Assembly: GCF_900129295.1 (NCBI RefSeq)
Contig: NZ_FQUU01000003.1
Coordinates: 124,001 to 188,000, forward strand
Source: Flavisolibacter ginsengisoli DSM 18119
GTDB lineage: Bacteria; Bacteroidota; Bacteroidia; Chitinophagales; Chitinophagaceae
Length of the DNA: 64,000 bases
Direction of reading: 5' to 3'
Of the stretch, positions 33,457 through 41,605 are shown piece after piece (the stretch's first letter is position 1; every line of letters begins with the position of its first letter). The notes under the pieces were generated by a model, which was not told the origin of the DNA, made no database searches, and saw nothing but the letters and a program-made list of their open reading frames with translations. A program made the position numbers and the translations under genes.

Positions 33457-34830
33457 GTGATTTATCTGTTCACCAAAACCTTTGCATTGGATCACTCGTC
33501 GGTAAAAAACTTTTTATATCATTTCGCCCAGATTGCTCATACAGTAAATCCACAGAGCAGTGTATTCCTGGTAGTTTTATTATTGGTACTTCTCTTATTA
33601 AGCTTTATTTCCTCTGGTGCTGAAGTGGCTCTTTTCTCTCTTCAAAACCGCGATCTGAATATGCTGAAAACCAAACAGCATGCTGCTGCAAGGCGTATTA
33701 CCAACCTGCTGGAAGAGCGTAAAGCTGTTTATACGTCTTTGTTAATAGCAGGTGGTGTTTTCAATATCAGTATCATTATCCTGGCTAATTTCCTGCTTTC
33801 ATCTGTTTTGCATATTGGCACTGTCAATTTGTTTATTCCTATTAACATTGACATGCTTATTAAAATTATAATTATAGCCTTTGTCATAGTTTTCATTGGC
33901 AAGATGCTGCCCAAAGTGTGGGCCACTCAGAATACCTTACGTTTTGCTTATAGCACTTCTGCTGTTGTAGAAGCATTGCATTTACTGTTACGCAGGATCA
34001 GTTTACGTATGGTAGCCATTGCAGACCAGATCAGTGAAACCAGCGGGGCAAATGAATCAGAAGCTGCAAGTATGAAAGAATTGGATGATGCTATCGAGAT
34101 CAATAATGTTCAGACATCCATCGAAGAAAAAAATATTCTGAAGGGAATTGTTAAGTTCAGCAACATCACCGTGAAGCAGATAATGAAATTCAGACTTGAT
34201 GTAAACGGTGTTGATTATACAACAAGCTTTCCTGAACTGATTAAGAAAGTTGAGGAACTGCATTATTCAAGGTTGCCCGTATATAAGAATAGCCTTGATG
34301 AAACCATAGGTATATTAAACACTAAAGACCTTTTACCCTTTTTGAATCAGCCGGATTTTGACTGGCATGTTGTAATAAGGCCAACCTTATTTGTTCCGGA
34401 ATCCAAACTGATCAAAGACCTCTTAAAGGAATTTCAAACAAAGCGTATACATTTTGCCATAGTTGTAGATGAATTTGGTGGATCAAACGGAATTGTTACC
34501 ATGGAAGATATATTGGAAGAAATCATTGGTGACATCAGGGATGAATTTGATGAAGAAGAAAATGCAATACGCAAACTTGATGATGTTACCTATATAGCAG
34601 ATGCTAAGATCATGTTATATGACCTTTGCCGCTCCATGAGCCTTCCAATAGATACCTTCGACCAGGTGAAAGGAGAAAGTGATTCATTGGCAGGATTGGT
34701 TTTGGAAATAGCTGGCGAGTTTCCTGCCATAAATGAGGTTGTATCTAGTGGGGATTTTGATTTTACTGTTTTGGAAACAGAAAAGAACCGTATTAAAACA
34801 GTAAAGATTTTCATTAATCATGAAGCTTAG
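33457..34830 (+). CDS. gldE: gliding motility-associated CBS/CNNM-type membrane protein
   Basis: A 457-residue protein of the CorC/HlyC (CNNM) family. After a short N-terminal part come membrane segments at about 40-60, 90-115 and 130-150 with the DUF21 motif SSGAEVALFSLQ. A CBS pair follows (about 220-340; YSRLPVYKNSLDETIGILN), then the CorC_HlyC domain (FDQVKGESDSLAGLVLEI). In Flavobacterium johnsoniae, GldE is needed for full GldD function; similar proteins transport Mg or Co. The start codon is GTG directly behind a hairpin. The last 11 bases overlap gldD. Confidence 0.85.
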   Translation: MIYLFTKTFALDHSSVKNFLYHFAQIAHTVNPQSSVFLVVLLLVLLLLSFISSGAEVALFSLQNRDLNMLKTKQHAAARRITNLLEERKAVYTSLLIAGGVFNISIIILANFLLSSVLHIGTVNLFIPINIDMLIKIIIIAFVIVFIGKMLPKVWATQNTLRFAYSTSAVVEALHLLLRRISLRMVAIADQISETSGANESEAASMKELDDAIEINNVQTSIEEKNILKGIVKFSNITVKQIMKFRLDVNGVDYTTSFPELIKKVEELHYSRLPVYKNSLDETIGILNTKDLLPFLNQPDFDWHVVIRPTLFVPESKLIKDLLKEFQTKRIHFAIVVDEFGGSNGIVTMEDILEEIIGDIRDEFDEEENAIRKLDDVTYIADAKIMLYDLCRSMSLPIDTFDQVKGESDSLAGLVLEIAGEFPAINEVVSSGDFDFTVLETEKNRIKTVKIFINHEA

Positions 34831-35404
34831 TTTTCTCATAGCCCTTTTAGGTTTCTTTGTACTTAGCTGTAATAGTGATTACACGCAAAAGCCCAGGGGA
34901 TACTATAAGATAGACCTTCCTAAAAAGCAATACCGCTTGTTTGACCAGCCGGGTTATCCTTATTCCTTTGAGTACCCGGTATATGGAAAAATAGTAAAAG
35001 ATTCCACTTTCTTTGAGGAGAAAACCGAAAACCCGTATTGGATCAATATTGACTTTCCTTCCCTGAACGGCAGGTTTTATATCTCTTATAAGGAAATAGG
35101 TAAGAATAAATTTGATTCACTTGTAAATGATGCTTATACCTTATCTTATAAACAGCACACTTACAGGGCATCAGCCATTCAGCCCGAACCATTTACCACT
35201 GCTTCAGGAATTGAGGGTGTGTTTTTTACATTAAAGGGCAATGCGGCAACCTCAAGCCAATTCTTTGCCACCGATACAGTCAGGCATTTTTTGCGCGGTG
35301 CTTTATATTTTAATGTCACCCCAAATGAAGATTCATTGGCGCCAGTCACTAATTTTTTACGTGAGGATCTTCGTCATCTCATCAACACACTCCACTGGAA
35401 ATAA
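34820..35404 (+). CDS. gldD: gliding motility lipoprotein GldD
   Basis: A 194-residue lipoprotein (Cys17 in FVLSCNS). The family pattern is clear: PRGYYKIDLPKKQYRLFD, YPYSFEYPVYG, NPYWINIDFP, and FYISYKEI. GldD is essential for gliding in F. johnsoniae, where it contributes to the type IX secretion machinery, yet it is also found in non-gliding members of the phylum. Its start overlaps the end of gldE, pointing to translational coupling. Whether this bacterium glides cannot be told from the window. Confidence 0.92.
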   Translation: MKLSFLIALLGFFVLSCNSDYTQKPRGYYKIDLPKKQYRLFDQPGYPYSFEYPVYGKIVKDSTFFEEKTENPYWINIDFPSLNGRFYISYKEIGKNKFDSLVNDAYTLSYKQHTYRASAIQPEPFTTASGIEGVFFTLKGNAATSSQFFATDTVRHFLRGALYFNVTPNEDSLAPVTNFLREDLRHLINTLHWK

Positions 35405-35511
35405 TATCAATTATCAGTTCTAAACTAGAGCCTTTTTGTTTCATAATGGTCTTGAACCCAATTGTATACTGGGTTTCATCATGAGGAAATTTAAATATCC
35501 CGTTAATACCC

Positions 35512-35542
35512 TTTATCACTGCCGTACGGAAGATTACCTTTG
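35512..35542 (+). promoter_or_regulatory. promoter of the DUF3109-lutB-deacetylase operon
   Basis: TTTA (35512-35515), 19 bases, then TACCTTTG (35535-35542). The -7 box matches the Bacteroidota consensus exactly and the -33 box in three of four bases. The predicted start is about 11 bases before the GTG at 35557. Confidence 0.5.
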
Positions 35543-35556
35543 CCAAAACGTTTTTT

Positions 35557-36141
35557 GTGATTGCAATTGATAAAGTTTTGATCAGTGATGAAGTGATAGA
35601 GGCTCAATTTGTATGTGACCTTCATAAATGTAAGGGAGGTTGTTGTGAAGATGGAGATGCCGGTGCCCCACTTATGCCTGAGGAAAAGAAGATGCTGGAT
35701 GAGAACTTTAATGTTATTAAACCTTATATGACCAGGGAAGGCCTCTATGAGATCGAGAGGCAGGGAAAATATTTATATGACCGCGAGTTTGGATGGGTGA
35801 CCCCTACAGTCAATGGAAAGATCTGTGCCTATGGCTACCGTGATAAGCAGGGTATTATAAAATGCGCTATAGAACAGGCATGTAATGATGGGAAATTAGA
35901 GTGGAAAAAGCCTATTAGTTGCCACCTTTATCCAATTAAACTTACCAAAAGCAAAGAATACACAATGCTCAATTATGAGCCCAGGGAAACCATGTGTAAG
36001 CCTGCCTGCGCACTTGGTAAAAAATTAAAATTACCTGTATATAAATTCTTAAAGGATGCCATCGTTCGTAAGTTTGGAGATGATTTTTATGATGCCCTGC
36101 ACCAGGTGGCCATAGAACATTTTGATGAACAAAAGAAGTAA
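35557..36141 (+). CDS. DUF3109 family Cys-rich protein
   Basis: A 194-residue soluble protein starting at GTG. The cysteine pattern VCDLHKCKGGCCEDGDAG near the N-terminus and CAIEQAC, SCHLYP and MCKPACALG later is that of DUF3109, related to YkgJ-like zinc- or iron-binding clusters. It contains no catalytic signature I can name. It is immediately followed, 2 bases apart, by lutB, then by a deacetylase gene overlapping by one base, so the three probably form one operon. It may serve as a metal- or redox-linked accessory; that is inference. Confidence 0.82.
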   Translation: MIAIDKVLISDEVIEAQFVCDLHKCKGGCCEDGDAGAPLMPEEKKMLDENFNVIKPYMTREGLYEIERQGKYLYDREFGWVTPTVNGKICAYGYRDKQGIIKCAIEQACNDGKLEWKKPISCHLYPIKLTKSKEYTMLNYEPRETMCKPACALGKKLKLPVYKFLKDAIVRKFGDDFYDALHQVAIEHFDEQKK

Positions 36142-36143
36142 CC

Positions 36144-37520
36144 ATGTCTGAGCAATCTTTGGATTTTAATGCAAAAAGCACCATTAAGGCCGCTGACAGG
36201 GATCATCGTAGGAAGATCAATTTTAACATGTCTCGCTATAATGCTGTTGTGCCTATAGGAAAGCAGCAATTTACAGATGTGCACCTGGCACGTGAAAAAG
36301 CAAAAAACATTAAATGGAAAGCAATTGAATCGCTGGATAAGCAACTTGAAAACTTCGAGATGCAGATCAGCAGGAGAGGCGCTAAAGTGATCTGGGCAGA
36401 AACCGCAGAAGAAGCCCTTTCTGAAATTTTGAAAATCTGCCAGGCCAAAAAATGCTCTACAATCGTTAAGAGCAAGAGTATGGTGACGGAGGAAATTCAT
36501 TTAAATCGCTTTCTTGAACAAAATGGCATTGAAAGCGTTGAAACTGACCTTGGCGAATATATTCAGCAATTGGATGGTGAACCACCTTATCACATTGTTA
36601 CACCCGCCATGCATAAAAGTAAGGAAGATGTGGCGCGTGTCTTTGCGCATAAATTAGGTACTAACCCAAACCTGACACCCACACAGTTAACCCTTGTGGC
36701 CCGTGAAAAACTCCGGGAGAAATATACTGAGGCACAAATTGGCATTACTGGTGCCAATTTTATTATAGCTGATATCGGTGGCATTGCTGTTACAGAAAAT
36801 GAAGGTAATGCCCGCCTCAGTACAGCCTTTCCAAAAACCCATATCGTAATAGTAGGAATAGAAAAGGTATTGCCTTCTGTTACTGACCTGGCGTTATTCT
36901 GGCCCTTGTTAGCTACCTATGGAACAGGGCAAAAAGTTACTGTTTACAATTCTATTATCTCGGGACCGAGGCAGGTAAACGAAAATGATGGTCCTACCGA
37001 AATGTATGTGATCCTCCTGGATAATGGCCGCACCAACCTTTTAGCTAATGAAAAGTCCAGGGAAGCTTTGTATTGTATACGGTGTGGGGCCTGCCTGAAT
37101 GCATGTCCTGTTTATAAAAATATTGGCGGGCACACCTATGGTACCACCTATAGCGGACCTATAGGTTCAGTTATTACTCCTCACCTTAGAAATATGGACG
37201 AATGGAAGCATTTAAGTTACGCTTCTTCTTTGTGTGGGAATTGTACTGAAGTTTGTGCCGTAAAAATTAACCTTCATGAATTGTTGCTTGAAAACCGGCA
37301 TGAAGCGGTAGATCAAGGCAATGCTTCCTTTGGTGAAAAAATGGCCTGGCGTTTCTGGAAAAAGGCAATGCTTAACAGGCGGATCATGAATATGGGTTCT
37401 GCGCCTGTTAAAACCTGGGTAGTCAATAGTTTTGTAAAAGACTGGAAGAAAAATCGAAGTGAGCTCCAATTTCCTAAGAAATCATTTAATCAATTGTGGA
37501 AAGAACGAAATAATCAGTAA
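36144..37520 (+). CDS. lutB: LutB/LldF-type iron-sulfur protein
   Basis: A 458-residue protein. The N-terminal DUF162/LUD domain spans about 60-285 (GANFIIADIGGIAVTENEGNA is its core). It is followed by two [4Fe-4S] motifs: CIRCGACLNACPVY near 311-324 and CGNCTEVCAVKI near 363-374. LutB is the electron-transfer subunit of the LutABC L-lactate oxidation complex in Bacillus. Here the usual lutA and lutC partners are not adjacent: the neighbours are DUF3109 and a deacetylase, so the complex must be assembled from elsewhere, or the protein has another redox role. Its stop and the next start share one base (TAATG). Confidence 0.86.
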   Translation: MSEQSLDFNAKSTIKAADRDHRRKINFNMSRYNAVVPIGKQQFTDVHLAREKAKNIKWKAIESLDKQLENFEMQISRRGAKVIWAETAEEALSEILKICQAKKCSTIVKSKSMVTEEIHLNRFLEQNGIESVETDLGEYIQQLDGEPPYHIVTPAMHKSKEDVARVFAHKLGTNPNLTPTQLTLVAREKLREKYTEAQIGITGANFIIADIGGIAVTENEGNARLSTAFPKTHIVIVGIEKVLPSVTDLALFWPLLATYGTGQKVTVYNSIISGPRQVNENDGPTEMYVILLDNGRTNLLANEKSREALYCIRCGACLNACPVYKNIGGHTYGTTYSGPIGSVITPHLRNMDEWKHLSYASSLCGNCTEVCAVKINLHELLLENRHEAVDQGNASFGEKMAWRFWKKAMLNRRIMNMGSAPVKTWVVNSFVKDWKKNRSELQFPKKSFNQLWKERNNQ

Positions 37521-38869
37521 TGATCTTTTCAGCTCTGATCTTTAGTCATAGCATCACTCCAAGACTGGAATATATTGCTGCTTTTCTATCCAGGTACTAT
37601 GGCTCTTTATTTAAGTTAACCAGCGACGAGGATGCATATCTAAAATCATCGTGTTCATGCAAGATCAATTACAGCTACCACCCATTAGACAAAGGAGAGA
37701 TATGGATGCATTCTCATGCTTTGTTAACAGAATCCGCCATTCATCCTGTAAAAATTGAACTATTTGATCATGTGCCATTTTCGGGTGCGCCAGGCAGCTA
37801 TAAAGCTTTTTTTAAGACAGAAGGTAATACAGGTTTTGACCTTTTTGCTGCTGTCTTTTACTTGATCACCCGCTACGAAGAATATTTGCCGCACAAAAAA
37901 GACATGTATGGCAGGTATGCCCATGAAAATTCTCTTGCTTTTAGAGAACATTTTCTTTCTGTGCCATTAGTAAATACATGGCTTGAGGATTTCAGAACCT
38001 TGCTGGCAGGCAGAGAACCTCTATTTAATAATATTCCTTCTTTTAGATTCATTCCCACTTATGATATAGATATGGCCTGGAGCTACCTCCACAAGGGAAT
38101 GAAAAGAAAACTGGGTGCCTTTGTGAACTCGTTTGTAAAAGGCAAATGGCATGCTGTATCGGAAAGATCAAAAGTTTTACGCGGAAAGCTTCCGGATCCT
38201 TATGATGCCTACGAATGGATGGATGATTTGCATAATCAATACAAATTAGATCCGATTTACTTTTTCCTTGTAGCGCATCAAACAGGTAAATACGATAAAA
38301 ATACATCCATTCATAGCCCTGCTTTTAAAAGCCTGGTAAAAACAAATGCTTCCAGGTACCATATTGGTTTACATCCTTCCTGGCATAGCGGCGATGTTCC
38401 TCATTGGTTAATCAATGAAAAGGAATGGCTGGAACAAATGACGGGTAAGACAATTGATACATCAAGGCAACATTATATACGCTTCGCATTGCCTCAATCT
38501 TACCAGCGACTGATCACTGCAGGTATAAGGAATGAACACTCCATGGGTTATGGCAGCATCAATGGGTTCCGGGCTTCTATTGCTTCTTCTTATTATTGGT
38601 ATGACCTTAAGAATGACGAAGCTACTTCCCTGCTTATTCATCCCTTCTGCTTTATGGATGCCAATTCTTATTATGAACAAAAGCAAACACCCGAAGAAAC
38701 TGCGGCCGAATTGATGAAGTACTATGAGGCTGTTCGTTCGGTTCATGGCACAATGATCACCATCTGGCACAACAGTTTTTTGGGAGCTGCCAGTGAATTC
38801 AATGGCTGGCGCCAGGTATACCAACAGTTTATAGAGAACCTCGGCAAGGAAGTTATTTCATCTTCATGA
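37520..38869 (+). CDS. polysaccharide deacetylase family protein
   Basis: A 449-residue soluble protein. An N-terminal DUF7033-like region (about 1-165) precedes a NodB-type barrel. The metal-binding motif appears as IPTYDIDMAW (about 179-188) instead of TFDDG, His appears in YHIGLHPSWH (about 285-294), and the barrel ends with LIHPFCFMD and ITIWHNSFLGA, which fit late deacetylase motifs. Such enzymes remove N-acetyl groups from surface or wall glycans; the exact substrate is unknown. It has no signal peptide. It overlaps by 17 bases with the convergent EamA gene. Confidence 0.78.
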   Translation: MIFSALIFSHSITPRLEYIAAFLSRYYGSLFKLTSDEDAYLKSSCSCKINYSYHPLDKGEIWMHSHALLTESAIHPVKIELFDHVPFSGAPGSYKAFFKTEGNTGFDLFAAVFYLITRYEEYLPHKKDMYGRYAHENSLAFREHFLSVPLVNTWLEDFRTLLAGREPLFNNIPSFRFIPTYDIDMAWSYLHKGMKRKLGAFVNSFVKGKWHAVSERSKVLRGKLPDPYDAYEWMDDLHNQYKLDPIYFFLVAHQTGKYDKNTSIHSPAFKSLVKTNASRYHIGLHPSWHSGDVPHWLINEKEWLEQMTGKTIDTSRQHYIRFALPQSYQRLITAGIRNEHSMGYGSINGFRASIASSYYWYDLKNDEATSLLIHPFCFMDANSYYEQKQTPEETAAELMKYYEAVRSVHGTMITIWHNSFLGAASEFNGWRQVYQQFIENLGKEVISSS

Positions 38870-39842
38870 TCGACCTGTTCACAAGGTATACACCGTAAAG
38901 AGTTACCAATACACCTGCAATAATAAATGGTGTCAGCATCTCTCCAAAAAGTATCCATCCTAATAATACAGCTACTATCGGGTTGATATAAGCGTAAATA
39001 GAAACCTGCTCCGTTGGCAAGTTCTGCAAAGCATACAGGTAGGCAATAAATGAGATCACTGAGCCAAAAATTACCAGGTAAGCAATACCCGCCCATGATT
39101 GCCAGGGAATTTCTTTGTAGGGTAAGGCATCATTAGAGATATGAGCAGTGCTTATCAGGGCAATGCCTGAAATAAACATTTGTAGTCCCAGGCTAAAATA
39201 GGGATTAAAACTTGCTGCATGTTTCTTGGTGTAAAGGGTTCCAAATGCCCATGACCAGGTAGCTGCAAGGGAAAGAAAAATTCCAAACCTGAAATCCCCA
39301 TTAAAAAAATCATTGAGGTGCTCGTAGAAAATTATGCAAATACCAGCAAATCCAATTAACAGGCCGAGGATGGTTTTGTTTTGTAGTTTAGTTTGAGATC
39401 CAAATAAACCTATCACTACTAACCATAAAGGGAAAATGGCACCAATAATAGACCCTAAACCGGCAGAGATATATTTTACCCCCCAAGTAGACAAACCATT
39501 GCTCAGGGTAAAATTCAGAAACCCCAGTACAAGAATGGTACGCCATTCTTTGCCTTTAGGAAACCTTGATCCCTTCAATAAAAAGAACAGGATATAGCAC
39601 GTGCCTCCAAAGAATTGCCTCATGCCTGCCATTTGTAAGGCCGGCATATGGCTTACAGCTTCCTTAGATGCCACCCATGTGGTTCCCCAAAAGAAACACA
39701 CCAACAACAAAGCAATAAAAGCTTTTGCCTTTGTGCCATGTTTCCTGAAATTAAAAGGATTCAGGTAGGTGAAATAACGGCCAGGAACATTGCTCTTCCC
39801 ATGGGTTGGAAGAGAAGAGAAGTTAGGTTCCTTTGTATTCAT
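38853..39842 (-). CDS. EamA/DMT family transporter
   Basis: A 329-residue protein with ten hydrophobic segments in two EamA repeats, starting at about residue 40 (FIALLLVCFFWGTTWVASKEAV and, in the second half, FLSLAATWSWAFGTLYTKK). The first 40 residues are polar and unusual, but no alternative start is evident in between. DMT carriers export or import amino acids, nucleotide sugars or other metabolites; nothing here indicates the substrate. It lies alone on the minus strand, with the deacetylase gene convergent at its 3' end. Confidence 0.82.
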   Translation of the reverse strand: MNTKEPNFSSLPTHGKSNVPGRYFTYLNPFNFRKHGTKAKAFIALLLVCFFWGTTWVASKEAVSHMPALQMAGMRQFFGGTCYILFFLLKGSRFPKGKEWRTILVLGFLNFTLSNGLSTWGVKYISAGLGSIIGAIFPLWLVVIGLFGSQTKLQNKTILGLLIGFAGICIIFYEHLNDFFNGDFRFGIFLSLAATWSWAFGTLYTKKHAASFNPYFSLGLQMFISGIALISTAHISNDALPYKEIPWQSWAGIAYLVIFGSVISFIAYLYALQNLPTEQVSIYAYINPIVAVLLGWILFGEMLTPFIIAGVLVTLYGVYLVNRSIMKMK

Positions 39843-39937
39843 TATAAATTGGTGATCTTAATGGTATGGCCATCGGGAAGCAAATATTGAAACTTCAATT
39901 TGGCTGTTTTTTTATTATTGTAATTAAAGGAGACAGA

Positions 39938-41446
39938 TCAATGCCTGAAATGCCTCATACCCGTCATTACCATTGCCAGGTTATTGGCTTTACAATATTC
40001 TATACTATCCTTATCTCTAATGGATCCCCCGGGTTGAATAAAAGCCGTGATGCCAGCTTCATGTCCTAATTGCACACAATCATTAAAAGGGAAAAAAGCA
40101 TCACTTGCCATTACCGCACCATTCAGATCAAAATGAAACTGTTTTGCTTTTTCTATAGCATGGCGTAGTGCGTCTATTCTGCTTGTCTGACCGCAACCTT
40201 TTCCTACTAATTGCTGATTTTTAACCAGGGCAATGGCATTCGATTTCAAATGTTTACATACCAGGTTAGCAAATTCCAGGTCTTTCCTTTCTACATCAGA
40301 AGAGGTTCTGCTGCCCACTTCATCCCATTTTTCAAAATTGCCTTTATCCTTCTGTTGTTGAAGTGTGCCATTTACAGCATTCTTATAGATATTACTTGTT
40401 GTATTGGTGTTCTTCAATTGCAACAGTATCCTGTTCTTTTTAGATCTCAGTTTTTCCAAAGCTGCTTCGCTAAAAGATGGAGCTATCAATACTTCAAAAA
40501 ATATTTCACTGATGGCATCAGCTGTAGTCGCGTCAATTTCTTTATTACAAACTAAAACTCCACCAAAAGCACTTTCTGGATCACCTGCCAGGGCAGCTTT
40601 CCAGCTATCGAATACGCTATCTCTTGAGGCGATGCCGCAAACATTAGTATGTTTGATGATAGCAAATGTAGTATCTGCAAATTCCTTTATCAGTTCAATA
40701 GCCGCATCAATATCTACCAGGTTATTATAGGATATCTCTTTTCCATGTAATTGATCAAAGCATGCGGAGAGGTCACCGAAGAACACAGCATGTTGATGGG
40801 GATTTTCTCCATATCTTAATGGGCTTTGCTTACCACTCCCAATTACATGTAATGGTGCATCCTGGTGAAAATAATTATTGATGGCAATATCATAGTCTGC
40901 AACAATGCTGAAAGCTTTAGCTGCAAAATTCCGGCGTTGATCAAGCCTTGTTTCACCATTTTGTTGCTGCAGAATATCAATCAATTCCTGGTAGTCGTCT
41001 TTTGATGCCAATACGGTTACATCGCTAAAGTTCTTTGCAGCGGCACGTATCATGCTGGGTCCGCCAATGTCAATCTTTTCTATGATCAGTTTTTCTTCAG
41101 TGGTCTGAGCTACTGTTTCCTGGAATGGATACAGGTCTACAATAACCAAATCAATGACCGGAATATTAAATTCTTTCATTTCTTCCAGGTCTTTTTCATT
41201 ATCGCGGCGTCCCAGTATGCCACCAAATACAGATGGATGCAAGGTCTTTACCCGTCCTCCTAATATAGATGGATAAGTTGTCAGCTCTTCAACAGGAACT
41301 ACGCCAATGCCAAGGTTCTGTATATAATTTTGGGTGCCACCCGTAGAATAAATGGTTACTCCGTTATTATGAAGTTCCTTCACCAGGGACTCGAGGCCAT
41401 CTTTATAAAAAACAGAGATCAGTGCAGAAGAAATTTTCTTGTTCAT
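39938..41446 (-). CDS. purH: bifunctional AICAR formyltransferase / IMP cyclohydrolase
   Basis: A 502-residue enzyme catalysing the last two steps of IMP synthesis: AICAR formylation and ring closure. The N-terminal cyclohydrolase half (about 1-190) shows VSVFYKDG-like start, STGGTQNYI, and GGRVKTLHPSVFGG. The C-terminal half carries the transformylase motifs LRYGENPHQHAVFF and the conserved K-H pair in IIKHTNVCG. The start ATG is preceded by a textbook promoter (41492-41522). purD lies at 53620-54921, so purine genes are scattered rather than in an operon. Confidence 0.95.
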   Translation of the reverse strand: MNKKISSALISVFYKDGLESLVKELHNNGVTIYSTGGTQNYIQNLGIGVVPVEELTTYPSILGGRVKTLHPSVFGGILGRRDNEKDLEEMKEFNIPVIDLVIVDLYPFQETVAQTTEEKLIIEKIDIGGPSMIRAAAKNFSDVTVLASKDDYQELIDILQQQNGETRLDQRRNFAAKAFSIVADYDIAINNYFHQDAPLHVIGSGKQSPLRYGENPHQHAVFFGDLSACFDQLHGKEISYNNLVDIDAAIELIKEFADTTFAIIKHTNVCGIASRDSVFDSWKAALAGDPESAFGGVLVCNKEIDATTADAISEIFFEVLIAPSFSEAALEKLRSKKNRILLQLKNTNTTSNIYKNAVNGTLQQQKDKGNFEKWDEVGSRTSSDVERKDLEFANLVCKHLKSNAIALVKNQQLVGKGCGQTSRIDALRHAIEKAKQFHFDLNGAVMASDAFFPFNDCVQLGHEAGITAFIQPGGSIRDKDSIEYCKANNLAMVMTGMRHFRH

Positions 41447-41491
41447 GGAAATTGATTGAGCAATTCAGGTTTCTTGAAATATAAGAAGTCG

Positions 41492-41522
41492 CAAAGGTAC
41501 TTCACTGCATTTTTACCACAAA
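41492..41522 (-). promoter_or_regulatory. purH promoter
   Basis: On the minus strand: TTTG (complement of 41519-41522), exactly 19 bases, then TACCTTTG (complement of 41492-41499). Both boxes match the Bacteroidota consensus perfectly. Transcription would begin about 42 bases before the purH ATG. Confidence 0.65.
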
Positions 41523-41605
41523 AGCATGAAATGTACAATAGTGGATAACTATATGTGTATTTTGATTGCAGATGTCATACAACCCGGCAATTTCAATGTA
41601 TTTTT

